Shown here: positions 1-9,046 of the stretch, one piece after another | Numbering within the stretch: the stretch's first letter is position 1 | How the letters are laid out: every line of letters starts with the position of its first letter | From: JAIEPM01 sp964546815 | GTDB taxonomy: Bacteria > Cyanobacteriota > Vampirovibrionia > Obscuribacterales > Obscuribacteraceae | Assembly: GCA_964546815.1 (NCBI GenBank) | Contig: CAZJLR010000012.1 | Location: forward strand, 1-64,000 | Reading direction: 5' to 3' | Length of the DNA: 64,000 nucleotides | Position numbers and translations under genes: made by a program | Notes under the pieces: generated by a model | What the model was told of the DNA's origin: nothing | Seen by the model: only the letters and a program-made list of their open reading frames with translations | Database searches by the model: none

Positions 1-63
1 AGCGTGGTGACTGCTTTCTGGCGCTAACTAATCAGTATTGCGCCATGCGTCGCCCCTGCAAAA

Positions 64-1137
64 CTACAATTTGCGGATGGGGACCTGAGCTGGGATTATC
101 GATAGGTATTGAGGTATCGTGCGAGTGGTTTCGACGTAGTGGTGATTGTTGCAGAGGAACTGGCTCGAATTGCCGCCGTCAAACATCATTATTGATGTAG
201 CACCAAATTTCTTCAGTGCAGCTTCAGCATGTGCCTGGGTTGACCCTGACGATATAAATAGGATGACTTCAGAGCTGTTGCCTGATGAGTCTGTGTGTGC
301 AAGTCCGAGGTATGTTCTACCAACTTGCTTGTTTGCGCTGCCATCAATGTTGACGCTTGGGCTCAAGCTGACCACTGCGTCACTTTCTTTGATATTCCTG
401 AAGTCGTCGATCTTCTTATTATCAAACGGCACTATTTTTGCGTAGCTGTTTCCAATTTCAAGGGTCAATCTTTTGCCCACGTGTTTGTCTGTTGTCGCAA
501 AACCCTCGCTGATCAATTTGCCGTCTTCTTTATATGGAAAGGCTATTGGTGCTGTGCTTCTTGGGAAATTTGCAAAAAACTCGGCGTTTACTACGCACAT
601 TGCATTGGGATGTACTTTTCTTTCTTTGTCTAATGCTTGCTGCGGACTCATGCGTTTAAAGTCGGGATCGGGACCACCATACACAGACTTTCTTCCTGTG
701 TTTATCACGTCGCCTGCCACCAGGTCTAACTGCGCCCCTTTTGAGAGATCTGCCAGAACGATGAAATCTCGGCCGCTCTGGTAAACTTTCACGCCCACTG
801 CCGAATCAATCAGCTTGAACTTCCCATTATTGTTTTCTGGACCTGTAAATTCTCTATCTGCAACGAGATAGGGATCTGCAATAAGAGCTGCGGGGAGATC
901 CGTTGGTACTGGCTGATTTGGCTCTTCGAGGCACACCGATGGAAGGCTTCCAGCGTCGAGCTTTAATGGTTCTGCTTCGCGCATTGGAAAATCTTCAGCA
1001 GCTGCCTGCTCTGTCCTCGAGACATCGCCGGTAGCGCGATCCCAAATGTTGCACAAAGACAGCTTGGCTCCAGTCCCTTCCTCTGTAATGTGATTTTCTG
1101 GCGGAGAGTCCGCCAGTTCTGGACTTTCATGCATCAT
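64..1137 (-). CDS. Phosphodiester glycosidase (NAGPA/DUF2233-like) domain protein
   Basis: 357 residues. The C-terminal half carries the pattern of the NAGPA/DUF2233 family (phosphodiester glycosidases that act on exopolysaccharide or capped sugars), with the hallmark 'MMFDGGNSSQF' near residue 318 and a preceding strand 'EVILFISSGSTQAHAEAALK'. The N-terminal ~90 residues are acidic, proline-rich and look disordered. There is no signal peptide, which is odd for a family that usually works outside the cytoplasm; two other envelope-type enzymes in this window (3300-4055 and 61060-61956) share that feature. It is the first gene upstream of nothing visible on its left; hisS lies 94 bp away on the same strand but its transcript would run toward this gene. 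Family call is by motif only; substrate unknown. Confidence 0.7.
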   Translation of the reverse strand: MMHESPELADSPPENHITEEGTGAKLSLCNIWDRATGDVSRTEQAAAEDFPMREAEPLKLDAGSLPSVCLEEPNQPVPTDLPAALIADPYLVADREFTGPENNNGKFKLIDSAVGVKVYQSGRDFIVLADLSKGAQLDLVAGDVINTGRKSVYGGPDPDFKRMSPQQALDKERKVHPNAMCVVNAEFFANFPRSTAPIAFPYKEDGKLISEGFATTDKHVGKRLTLEIGNSYAKIVPFDNKKIDDFRNIKESDAVVSLSPSVNIDGSANKQVGRTYLGLAHTDSSGNSSEVILFISSGSTQAHAEAALKKFGATSIMMFDGGNSSQFLCNNHHYVETTRTIPQYLSIIPAQVPIRKL

Positions 1138-1231
1138 TGACCCAATTCCCTATTGCCTCCAGTTGAGCATAGGAAGCAATATTGAAAATCAATTGAAACG
1201 CCACGGCTTAAAGGGGGAATTCCCGCAAGAA

Positions 1232-2545
1232 CTATTTTGCCGAGAGCTGTTTGAGCTCCAAATTGTTTACGTCACCCCTAAACGAGCAAAAGTGAGTGAA
1301 GCCTTGAGCAAGAAGTGCGTCAAGCTGCTTACTAAAGTCTTTCTTCTTAGCTTGTATTGATACCATATTGCCACCACTTCTCAGTGTAGAAGCCGCTGTG
1401 ATGATGTCGGTGCCTTTATCACGATTGGGATCTACTATTAAAGCGATGCGTTGCATATTAAAGGAAGGGACAAATCCTTTCTCACTCAAAATGTCTATGG
1501 CTCTTTCAAAACCAATTGAAAATCCGCAGGCTGGAACTTCGCGCCCACTAAACTTTCCGACCATCTTGTCATAGCGACCGCCGCCTGCAATTGAGCCGGA
1601 ATAACCGGGGTACTTCACTTCGAAAATTTGACCAGTGTAATAGCCCATGCCTCTGACGAGCGTAGGATCAAACTTGATTTGATATTTGCCGCCCGAGTTT
1701 GATTCGATCGCAGCGATGACATTTTGCAATGCTTGCATCACGTCTTCTGCAGCCTCTGGGAAGAGTTCTTTCATGTCGTCGAAGCTGGTTTTACCTTGCT
1801 CTTGCTTTGCCATGTAGTTTGACAAAACGCTCTCAAGTTTTGCAACAGAGCCCGCCTCGTGCCCTTCGTTTTGCAGTTCGTCTATAACTTTTTTCAAACC
1901 AATTTTTTCAAGCTTGTCCAGAGCGATAAAGACCGAACTCATGCGATCTCCGGCAAATCCGCATTGCTCTGCCAAAGCGCTTAGCAAACGGCGGTCATTA
2001 ATCAAAATAGTGAATTGTTCAAAGCCCAGCCCGAGCAGTGCGGTGCTAGTTGCGTTTATCAGTTCTATTTCAGCCAGTTCTGATTTAACACCAATGATAT
2101 CAATGTCGCATTGGGTAAACTGACGAAAACGCCCTTTCTGTGGGCTCTCTGCTCTGAACACAGAACCGATTTGAATTGACTTCAACGGATTTGGCAATTC
2201 ATTCTGGTTGGCGGAGTAATAACGCACAAGCGGCACTGTAAGGTCAAAGCGCAGTCCGAGGTCGCTGAGTTCATCGCGTGAAACATTGCCCTGGTTTGCC
2301 AAAACTTTTTCAAGCTTTTCGCCCCGTTTTAGTACTTCATAGATGAGCTGAAGGTTTTCGCCGCCTTCACCACCGCGAAGCAATTGAATATTTTCGAGCA
2401 CCGGCGTTTCAATTCGAGTAAAACCAAATTTGCGATAAGTATCGAGAATGATGGACACAGCCCAGTCTCTCAATTCGACTTGCCCGGGCAGCAAATCTCT
2501 CATTCCTCTGGGAGGAGCAACACTAATTGTGTTCGCCGATGTCAT
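1232..2545 (-). CDS. hisS: Histidyl-tRNA synthetase
   Basis: Class II aminoacyl-tRNA synthetase that charges tRNA-His. Visible are motif 1 region 'PRGMRDLLPGQVELRDWA', motif 2 'FRAESPQKGRFRQFTQCD', the histidine-binding segment 'RGMGYYTGQIFEV' and motif 3 'GFSIGFERAIDIL'. 437 residues matches the usual 420-440. I start at the ATG at 2545 rather than the TTG one codon upstream, because a GAGAGG Shine-Dalgarno sits about 9 bases before it. The C-terminal anticodon-binding domain ('RIALIVDPN...') is short but present. Single-gene unit apart from the glycosidase gene downstream. Confidence 0.96.
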   Translation of the reverse strand: MTSANTISVAPPRGMRDLLPGQVELRDWAVSIILDTYRKFGFTRIETPVLENIQLLRGGEGGENLQLIYEVLKRGEKLEKVLANQGNVSRDELSDLGLRFDLTVPLVRYYSANQNELPNPLKSIQIGSVFRAESPQKGRFRQFTQCDIDIIGVKSELAEIELINATSTALLGLGFEQFTILINDRRLLSALAEQCGFAGDRMSSVFIALDKLEKIGLKKVIDELQNEGHEAGSVAKLESVLSNYMAKQEQGKTSFDDMKELFPEAAEDVMQALQNVIAAIESNSGGKYQIKFDPTLVRGMGYYTGQIFEVKYPGYSGSIAGGGRYDKMVGKFSGREVPACGFSIGFERAIDILSEKGFVPSFNMQRIALIVDPNRDKGTDIITAASTLRSGGNMVSIQAKKKDFSKQLDALLAQGFTHFCSFRGDVNNLELKQLSAK

Positions 2546-2762
2546 CAAATCAACCTCTCGTCAGTCTATGCGGGCGCGTGCCCCTCGCTTATTTTACGCC
2601 GGGGGCAGGCTGAAAGCCTCCAAAGGATACGGCTGTGTAAATAAGGGTTGTAAAGGAAACGAGCTTCTTTGAACCGCCAAAATCGCAATAAAATAAGCCC
2701 GAAAGCTCGATTGCTGCATTGTTCGCCCGTTCTGGGCTAGCCAAGAACTGCTTGTAATCATA

Positions 2763-2768
2763 TATAAT
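2763..2768 (+). promoter_or_regulatory. Possible -10 box for the small secreted protein gene
   Basis: A perfect TATAAT lies 63 bases before the ATG of the downstream secreted-protein gene in the hisS-divergent gap. No convincing -35 hexamer is visible 16-18 bases upstream (GCCAAG), so this is only a candidate. Confidence 0.3.
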
Positions 2769-2830
2769 GTCTTAGGTGCTGCTTATATATAGGCATGGCA
2801 AGCATCACTTGGCAATTGGGCGGGTTGAAA

Positions 2831-3250
2831 ATGCTGAAAGGATTATTCGTTCTGTCGTTGGCGCTTGGGCTTGGCTGCCTTTGCTCCGTTGAATCTGCAA
2901 GCGCAAATTCAGGTGCAAAGCATGTCACCAAAACCAAACGAGGCGTAAAAGGGCTTTACTCACTCGTTCCGCCGCCGCCACCAATGGCAGTTTCACCTTC
3001 CATGCTCGCGGCTTATCCGCAATTTGGTGGGTCTATGCACATGATGCCATCAAGACCGCATCATCTTGCAGAGGAAATGAAACTCACCGCAGTGATGGAC
3101 GACACCGCATTCTTCAAGTTGAATACCGGCAATGAAGGTGTTCATCTAAAACAGGGCAACTGCTATCAAACTGTCACTGTTGCTCAAATCACTCCAGAAC
3201 AAGTTGTCCTTGAAGAAAAAGGCATTCAATACATCAAGTATTTGAAATAG
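2831..3250 (+). CDS. Small secreted protein of unknown function
   Basis: 139 residues from the ATG at 2831. A longer reading frame begins at 2795, but the N-terminal signal peptide ('MLKGLFVLSLALGLGCLCSV', then a likely 'ASA' cleavage site) starts exactly at the 2831 ATG, so that start is preferred. The mature part has a proline run (PPPPP), a Met/His-rich stretch (HMMPSRPHH) and a C-terminal segment 'QNCYQTVTVAQITPEQVV'-like that reads as a beta-rich domain. I do not recognise the family. Monocistronic, diverges from hisS and converges on the NlpC-like gene. Confidence 0.65.
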   Translation: MLKGLFVLSLALGLGCLCSVESASANSGAKHVTKTKRGVKGLYSLVPPPPPMAVSPSMLAAYPQFGGSMHMMPSRPHHLAEEMKLTAVMDDTAFFKLNTGNEGVHLKQGNCYQTVTVAQITPEQVVLEEKGIQYIKYLK

Positions 3251-3299
3251 AAATCCATTAGTGCGCAGGCTTCCAGTCTGCTTCGAAATTCCCTATGGA

Positions 3300-4055
3300 T
3301 TACTTTTCTTTCGGCAGATATGCACGAAAGTAGTGCCTTTCCTGGTACTTGCCAAAGCGCGCTTCGAGTGGCTCGTGGCGCCATTTGCCGCCGTAGTTGT
3401 CGTAAACGGTGCGCTGGTCATTTTCAATGCGACCAACTATTCCCATGTGACGTGAGGTTGTTCCAGGATTGAGCCCTTCGACGATGTCTCCTTCTTTAAC
3501 TTCACTTGCAGAGATGGGCTTCAGAAGCTGATTCTTGCCCATCACTTTGTTGAAATCGTCCATGTTTACCTGGTATAGGTCTCTATATTGCTTGTCGTCA
3601 GCTTTCGGAATGATGCCAGAAAGTTGAAGCGCTTCGCGATATCTATTTGAAAACGATGAAACGCAACCGACATCAGGAGTCGGTTTTGGCAAGCTGGCCC
3701 ATTTTGGAAGCTGATAAATTGACTGGTTAACAGTTTGGTCAGCTGCTTTCATCAAAAACTCATTTGCTTCGCGAGTTATTGCTGCGGCTTTATTTAGACC
3801 ATTGTCGCCAAACTTATGCGCTGCATCTTTTCCAGAATCAACTGGTCCGTCTTTATCAACAGGGCGGACATTGAAATTGTCATCAATAGTTAGCTGACCG
3901 AGTGCCTTGCTTGCGCTGTCATTGGCTGTTTGTGCCGCTTTGCTGGGTGCATCTGCTTTATCTGGTTTAGCCCATTGCTGTGCGCTCAAGTCAGCTGAAG
4001 AATCAGATGCCTTGTGCGACTTATCCCGCGCCTCGATAGAAGCTTCCGTACCCAT
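3300..4055 (-). CDS. NlpC/P60-like putative cell-wall hydrolase without signal peptide
   Basis: 251 residues. The C-terminal half looks like a papain-fold NlpC/P60 or CHAP domain: a candidate nucleophile in 'VGCVSSFSNRYREAL' (Cys131), the 'KEGDIVEG' strand, and the candidate catalytic His in 'SRHMGIVGRIEND' (His203), spaced as in those families. The first ~80 residues are Ala/Lys/Asp/Ser-rich and probably disordered. No signal peptide or membrane segment is seen. A second protein with the same architecture lies at 61060-61956. The distant match means the fold call is tentative; peptidoglycan amidase/endopeptidase activity is an inference. Confidence 0.55.
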   Translation of the reverse strand: MGTEASIEARDKSHKASDSSADLSAQQWAKPDKADAPSKAAQTANDSASKALGQLTIDDNFNVRPVDKDGPVDSGKDAAHKFGDNGLNKAAAITREANEFLMKAADQTVNQSIYQLPKWASLPKPTPDVGCVSSFSNRYREALQLSGIIPKADDKQYRDLYQVNMDDFNKVMGKNQLLKPISASEVKEGDIVEGLNPGTTSRHMGIVGRIENDQRTVYDNYGGKWRHEPLEARFGKYQERHYFRAYLPKEK

Positions 4056-4238
4056 GATTTTCCAGCCCCAGTAGTAAATTCTTAGTTGATTATAATCTTT
4101 CCGCGCAGGGGCGTAATGTGTATAAATGCAGGACTCTGAGATTTCAACTTGCGCAATTATGCAGTTATTTCTTTCCTACAGGAGCAGCTATTTTTTTGAT
4201 TTCTTCCCAGCTATCCTTGAAACAACTTATAGACAAGA

Positions 4239-5069
4239 CTAATCGTTGACTGATAGCACCAGCTGTGGTGCGGGGATGTGGTGGTCTACGCGCATCGGTA
4301 CGATGGCAGTGCCGACCACGAAGAATTCGATTACGTGTGAACTCCAGCCATAGTTGCCTTCTACGATGTCTACGCCGACGATGCCCTCGGCTTTGAGCTC
4401 TTCTGCTTCGGTTTGCATTCTTTCCATTGCAAGTTCGCGCGCGTCGTAGAGTGCTTGGGTAAAGTTGGTCATTTCAGTGTTTTGTCCCACTGTTTTGAAC
4501 CATTGACCAAAGCTCTGGTGAGCAACGTGGTAAACGCAGTTGCCCATAACCATTCCGACTGGGCGGTATCCCGATCTCAACAGAGTCCAAAAGTCTTGCC
4601 CTGAAAGATCGCTTGTGAAAGGCATTCCGTTGCTGGCTCTGTACGAATTGTCACCAGCTTTGTGTTTGACAGCAGTGCCTATGGCAACAAATTCGGCCAG
4701 GTCTGAATTCCAATCCATATGTTTTACTTTGAGCCGCACACCAACCACGCCGTCTGCCCCAAGCTCTTGAGCTTCTTCTTCCATGCGGGTCATTGCCAAT
4801 TCACGTGCATGGTAAAGTGCTTGGGTCAGCACCACCATTTCTTCGTTTTTAGTCCATTTTGCTGCCTGATATCCAATGTGATAGATGGACGTGCCCACTA
4901 CCATACCGACCGGGTCGAAGCCTGCTTCTTTGACGAGCAGAAATTCGTTTACAGACAGGTCACTGGTAAACATTGCCCTGTGTCCGCCTTTTCCTTGCAT
5001 CCACTGCAGGCGCTCTTTTGCGTGTCCTGGCAGGTCATTATGCTGGTTTGGGTCGTTAGTATTGGGCAT
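4239..5069 (-). CDS. Double YbjQ (UPF0145) domain protein
   Basis: 276 residues made of two tandem YbjQ/UPF0145 domains, each ~105 residues. Domain 1 begins at 'MFTSDLSVNEFLLVKEAGF' and ends 'LAEFVAIGTAV'; domain 2 begins 'PFTSDLSGQDFWTLLRSGY' and ends 'VIEFFVVGTAI'. Each has the family's 'GAdGVVGVrl' beta-alpha element and the 'ALYhARELAMxRM' helix. YbjQ proteins form small oligomeric rings of unknown function and are sometimes called heavy-metal-binding domains, without firm proof. A clear AGGAG site precedes the ATG. It is the last gene of a run with a paralogue 18 bp upstream. Confidence 0.85.
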   Translation of the reverse strand: MPNTNDPNQHNDLPGHAKERLQWMQGKGGHRAMFTSDLSVNEFLLVKEAGFDPVGMVVGTSIYHIGYQAAKWTKNEEMVVLTQALYHARELAMTRMEEEAQELGADGVVGVRLKVKHMDWNSDLAEFVAIGTAVKHKAGDNSYRASNGMPFTSDLSGQDFWTLLRSGYRPVGMVMGNCVYHVAHQSFGQWFKTVGQNTEMTNFTQALYDARELAMERMQTEAEELKAEGIVGVDIVEGNYGWSSHVIEFFVVGTAIVPMRVDHHIPAPQLVLSVND

Positions 5070-5087
5070 CTGATTTCTCCTGATTGA

Positions 5088-6086
5088 TCATTCGTCGCCA
5101 AAATCATCTAGCAAATTTTCACCCTGGGCTTCCCAGTAGCTGTTTGCGTTCATATCGTAAGGGCTGGTACGTTCATATGACTTGTTTCGTAAGTTGAGGC
5201 ACAATAAGGGCGCTGCGTGTGATTGCTCCCTTTGTGGATGCGCAGACACGGCAGTGCCAAGAATGACAAAATTCAAAAGCAAATCTGTATATTCGGTGTC
5301 ATTCATTTCCCAGCGAATTGTTTCCATGCCCGGGTCAATTCTCACTCCCACTGCGCCAGCTGCGTGCAATGCAGCAATCTCTTCTTGCATGCGAAATCTT
5401 GCTCTTTGGGCAGCGGCTTGATAGCCTAAAGTAAAAGAACTTATTTCCTGGTTTGGGCTAAACCAGCCATAGCAGGCTTGTCTGACGTTGGCATTCATAT
5501 GCATGTAGAAGGCACACGCACCCATCACTACAGACCTGGGCAGGTAGCCAGCTTTGTATAATTGCCAAAATTCCTGCCCATTTAATGAGCTGGTAAAAGG
5601 CTCTTCATCGGCTGGCCATTCGGGAATGCGGATGGCTGTGCCGTATGCAGTAAACTCAGTCATGTTCGATGCCCATTCATGGCGTTTCATTTTGACGTGA
5701 ACGCCGATAACACCTGAGGCACCAAGTAAGTGTGCTTCTTGTTTGAGGCGATTGATTGCAGTTTTTCGAGCTTTGCTCATCGCAGCAGTCACATGCGGCA
5801 ATTCATCTGTGATTGTCTGGTATTTGTTAAAGGCGCCCCAAAAACCGATTTTGAAAAATGACGTGCCCATTACCTGTCCGAGCGGCTGAAAACCAGCTTC
5901 TCTGGTAAGTAAAAACTCTCTGCTGCTTAAATCACTGGAGAAAAAGGTTTTACCATAGGCTCTTTCTCTTTCGATTCTTTCGCGCGCAATCGGGGGAAGT
6001 TCTCCCCTCTCTAGAGCTTGCAAGGTTGCTTCTTGCCTGGCTTTTTCTTGCTTTTCTTCGTCTGTTTCTTTTCGCCAGAATGGCAT
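5088..6086 (-). CDS. Double YbjQ (UPF0145) domain protein, paralogue
   Basis: 332 residues, again two YbjQ domains ('FFSSDLSSREFLLTREAGF' from about residue 50, 'PFTSSLNGQEFWQLYKAGY' from about residue 165), preceded by a ~45-residue charged helix (KETDEEKQEKARQEATLQ). The second domain carries an insertion around a Cys-containing 'RQACYGWFSPNQ' and the tail adds ~50 residues. It sits 18 bp upstream of the other double-YbjQ gene and 7 bp downstream of the small acidic protein gene, so the three are very likely co-transcribed. The pair gives four diverged copies of one domain in 1.85 kb, indicating duplication both within and between genes. Function unknown. Confidence 0.85.
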   Translation of the reverse strand: MPFWRKETDEEKQEKARQEATLQALERGELPPIARERIERERAYGKTFFSSDLSSREFLLTREAGFQPLGQVMGTSFFKIGFWGAFNKYQTITDELPHVTAAMSKARKTAINRLKQEAHLLGASGVIGVHVKMKRHEWASNMTEFTAYGTAIRIPEWPADEEPFTSSLNGQEFWQLYKAGYLPRSVVMGACAFYMHMNANVRQACYGWFSPNQEISSFTLGYQAAAQRARFRMQEEIAALHAAGAVGVRIDPGMETIRWEMNDTEYTDLLLNFVILGTAVSAHPQREQSHAAPLLCLNLRNKSYERTSPYDMNANSYWEAQGENLLDDFGDE

Positions 6087-6093
6087 TTTGCAT

Positions 6094-6522
6094 TTATCCT
6101 GTGATGAATTTGTTCAATGCCATTTTCATGCGACTGCTTTTGCCCGCCAGTTCGCTTACTTCTTCAACAATTTTGGAAACACAGTCTGATAGCTCAAGCT
6201 CGGTTGATTTTAGCGCAATACCACGAACAATCTTCATGGCTTTGGCTGAGTATGCAGAGCCACCCTTTTGTTTGACTATTTGGTAATGGGTTTCATCGAA
6301 TTTTACTAAGAGTTCTTCCACTGGCTTGTCTTTTGAAATTATCCAGCCGCCACGAGTGATTGTCACTTGCTCTGGCAGCGCGCCTTGAAGCATATTTGCC
6401 AGAGACTCAACCAGAGTGCGCGCTTCTTTTCGATCTAACTGCAAGGTAGCAGCCAGTGTTTCGAACATTAGTGCATCGTCGAGATCATCTTCCATGTCGG
6501 CGTCAATTAACTCCAGTGACAC
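6094..6522 (-). CDS. Small acidic protein of unknown function
   Basis: 142 residues from a GTG at 6522; the first ATG in frame would remove nine residues. The N-terminus is acidic ('DADMEDDLDDALMFETLAA'), followed by predicted alpha/beta structure and a helical C-terminus. I recognise no family. It lies between the Ser/Thr kinase gene (82 bp gap) and the YbjQ pair (7 bp gap), all on one strand, so it may belong to the same functional unit. Weak ribosome binding site. Confidence 0.6.
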   Translation of the reverse strand: MSLELIDADMEDDLDDALMFETLAATLQLDRKEARTLVESLANMLQGALPEQVTITRGGWIISKDKPVEELLVKFDETHYQIVKQKGGSAYSAKAMKIVRGIALKSTELELSDCVSKIVEEVSELAGKSSRMKMALNKFITG

Positions 6523-6604
6523 AAAACTAGTTTTGCCTTACATTGCTTGATCTTCCCCAGCTCGGCGCTTAAATAAACAAGCTTGGCAACAATCAGCTTA
6601 TTGC

Positions 6605-9037
6605 TTAATGCGTAATAGTCTGCAATTGAGTCTCTAGCTGTTGTCTGCTGATTAAGCTGCTCGTCTTGATTTGAAGACCCTCTCTTAGAACTTGTTTCGC
6701 CTCTTCATTTTTGCCTAGCGATTCCAAAATCATGGCTTTTACAGAATAAGCTGCTTGCCTATCATCATCGTAATTTTCAAACTTTGAAAAATAATCAAAT
6801 GATTGATTAATAAGTGCAAGCGCTTCCTTGTCTTTGTGTTTGTAATGCGCGAATTCGGCTGAAAGACGCCAAACAAGCGCTTCATAGAAGTTGTTTTGAC
6901 TTCGTTGGGCCATTGCATAGGCATTTTGCCAGAGTTGCTTGTCGTCTATCTTCCAATTGATCAGCATTTCGTCGATGCGAAGAGTGTCTATGTAAACCAT
7001 TGGCCAGTGCTTTTCTATCGAACTCAAAAAGCTAAGTAGAGTCGGCATAATTTCTTTGTCGCGACCATGTTTGTGCAAGTTTGTGAGAATCTGTCTTTCA
7101 AGCTCTGGTTTAGGTTGGTTTGTTTGTGAACTATAGTGTTGCAGTTCTTTCAGGATTGACAGGCTGCGACTCAAATTGCCAGTCATTTCGAAAGCTCTTG
7201 CTGCTTCAAGGTTTATCCCGTATATGAGAGGATCGAATTTACTCAATTTCGTTGTGAGCCCAATGCTATCCTCGCAGTCGTCGTAGAGCTTGCAGATAAG
7301 CGACAATTGTTTTGCCTCCTTGAGATTTACAATGACTAAGAGAACCATCTCCGGAAAATTGCCTTCATCAGGGATTATAGTTTTTAGCCGCAACATTGCA
7401 GCTACTAGCTTTTCTCCATATTGGTGCGATTTGTCTTTATCGCCGATGCTCGAGTAGTACACTGTTAGCCAGGCATAGTCATGTCTTAGGAAATATATGT
7501 CGTTGTCTTTGAGGCTGCATTCGACATCCTTTAACGTGCAATCTCTTCTCAAGTCATTGTCCTTAACGCTGTCCGCATAATTTGCCATTCTTGAATAGTA
7601 TTTGTGCATACGATAATTCGTGTCTGCGTCTGTCTCCAATGGAAGCGGTCTTAGAAGAAGATCTGTCGTCTCTTTGACCTGCCCGTAGTTATTTTGTCTG
7701 AGGAATATTTCCGCGGTGCTATAAATCAGATTGTAATAGTCACGTTTTTTCATAAGCTTTACTTTGTGCGGATCTTCGATTTCTCTTTGGCAGGCTTTTA
7801 TGCAGTCATCGCCATGGGGAGGAATTGGTTTGTCTTTCAGAGTCTGACCCAGGTAAAAGGCTGAAAGCCATATTTCTGCCATCTTGGCTGCATTGACGTG
7901 CTGGTAGTCGTAGTTGTCATCGAGCCACTCAACCAGTACTTGATACTTCCTTTCAGTGCTCAGTTTCTCTACTAAGGGGCGTGCTTCTCCTTTGCGTGAA
8001 CGGCGTCGCTGCTCAGGCTCGCTAACTATGCCTTTACTTTGATTGCTTTGAATAAATGCCCAGCTTGCCGCAGCGCCAATTAAAAGTACTAAGGCGGCTA
8101 TGCTGAATGATATAAATTTGGAACGCAGCACAAATGGCTCGCTAAGCCTGGCTGCGCTCAACTTGTTTGCTAGCTCTTCTGCCGAAGAAAATCTTTTTGC
8201 CGGGTCTTTTTGCAAGCATTTGATAATTGCATTCTCAATGTCTTTCGGGACAATTCCAGAAGGCAATGAAGAAATCTCTTTGTGCACATGGTTAGAAAGG
8301 ATAAGTAAATCATTGGCGTCTTGCATTGGCGGGCTGCCAATCAACGTTTCATACATCAAAATTCCAACTGAATAAATGTCCGAGCGCAAATCTATAGTTT
8401 GTCTCTGACACTGCTCGGGACTCATGTAATTTACGCTTCCGAGAAACTGCCCCGTTTTTGTGAGATTTTGCGCCTCTGCTTGCGTGCTTTTCAGAAGGCC
8501 GAAATCTAGAATTTTTGCCGTGTCTTGTCCGTCAATATTGCAGATCATTATGTTTGAAGGCTTGATGTCCCTGTGAACAACGCCCTTTTGATGGGCTGCC
8601 GAAAGACCACGAAGAATGTCCATGAACAATGGCAGTGCCTGTGCGATTGGCAACTTTCCTTTTTCTTTCAAAAGATCTGCCAGTGTTTTTCCTTCAAGAT
8701 ATTCGAGCACCATATAAAATCTCGAGTCAGGCGCTTGTCCGAATGCCTGGAATGCAACGATATTTGGGTGCTTTATTGAACTGAGTAAGACTGCCTCATT
8801 TTGAAATCGTTGTACTGCGCTTGGCTCTGCTGTGTGAACCTGATTGATTATTTTGAGCGCGTAAATACCTTCAAGCAAATTGTGTTTTGCCTTGTAAACA
8901 GTACCGAAATGCCCCTTGCCCAGTTGGCAAATTATTTCGTATTTCGAATCCCATAATGTACCAGTAGCTAAATCAAAGTCGTCCGCCTGTTTAGGTTCGG
9001 ACGACTTTGATGTTTCGTGTGATTCTGAAGGTTGCAG
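6605..9037 (-). CDS. Transmembrane eukaryote-like Ser/Thr protein kinase, non-canonical start
   Basis: Kinase domain is complete: glycine loop 'GKGHFG' (residues 40-45 counted from a CTG at 9037), catalytic Lys in 'YALKII' (62), 'HRDIKPSN' (155-157 HRD), DFG (178-180) and 'SVNYMSPEQC' activation-segment end. One membrane segment follows (about 308-330, 'FISFSIAALVLLIGAAASWA'), then a basic stop-transfer patch and ~480 residues of helical, TPR-like extracytoplasmic sequence, so a signal-receiving outer half and a cytoplasmic kinase. No ATG, GTG or TTG exists between the glycine loop and the upstream in-frame TAG at 9047-9049; a CTG at 9035-9037 is the only near-cognate Leu-type codon. The 39-residue microprotein gene ends at that same TAG in the same frame. 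A TTG start at 8878 would delete the ATP-binding loop. Start therefore uncertain; kinase identity firm. Confidence 0.85.
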   Translation of the reverse strand: MQPSESHETSKSSEPKQADDFDLATGTLWDSKYEIICQLGKGHFGTVYKAKHNLLEGIYALKIINQVHTAEPSAVQRFQNEAVLLSSIKHPNIVAFQAFGQAPDSRFYMVLEYLEGKTLADLLKEKGKLPIAQALPLFMDILRGLSAAHQKGVVHRDIKPSNIMICNIDGQDTAKILDFGLLKSTQAEAQNLTKTGQFLGSVNYMSPEQCQRQTIDLRSDIYSVGILMYETLIGSPPMQDANDLLILSNHVHKEISSLPSGIVPKDIENAIIKCLQKDPAKRFSSAEELANKLSAARLSEPFVLRSKFISFSIAALVLLIGAAASWAFIQSNQSKGIVSEPEQRRRSRKGEARPLVEKLSTERKYQVLVEWLDDNYDYQHVNAAKMAEIWLSAFYLGQTLKDKPIPPHGDDCIKACQREIEDPHKVKLMKKRDYYNLIYSTAEIFLRQNNYGQVKETTDLLLRPLPLETDADTNYRMHKYYSRMANYADSVKDNDLRRDCTLKDVECSLKDNDIYFLRHDYAWLTVYYSSIGDKDKSHQYGEKLVAAMLRLKTIIPDEGNFPEMVLLVIVNLKEAKQLSLICKLYDDCEDSIGLTTKLSKFDPLIYGINLEAARAFEMTGNLSRSLSILKELQHYSSQTNQPKPELERQILTNLHKHGRDKEIMPTLLSFLSSIEKHWPMVYIDTLRIDEMLINWKIDDKQLWQNAYAMAQRSQNNFYEALVWRLSAEFAHYKHKDKEALALINQSFDYFSKFENYDDDRQAAYSVKAMILESLGKNEEAKQVLREGLQIKTSSLISRQQLETQLQTITH
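8972..9011 (-). promoter_or_regulatory. Perfect 14-bp inverted repeat at the 5' end of the kinase frame
   Basis: ATCAAAGTCGTCCG (8972-8985) and its exact reverse complement (8998-9011) are separated by 12 bases. On the minus strand this forms a strong hairpin between the respiratory operon and the kinase core. It is not followed by a T run (TTAGCT follows), so it is not a textbook intrinsic terminator; it could be an attenuator, an RNA-processing site or a translation-control hairpin. It is translated if the kinase begins upstream of it. Confidence 0.6.
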
Positions 9038-9046
9038 ATATGCTCT

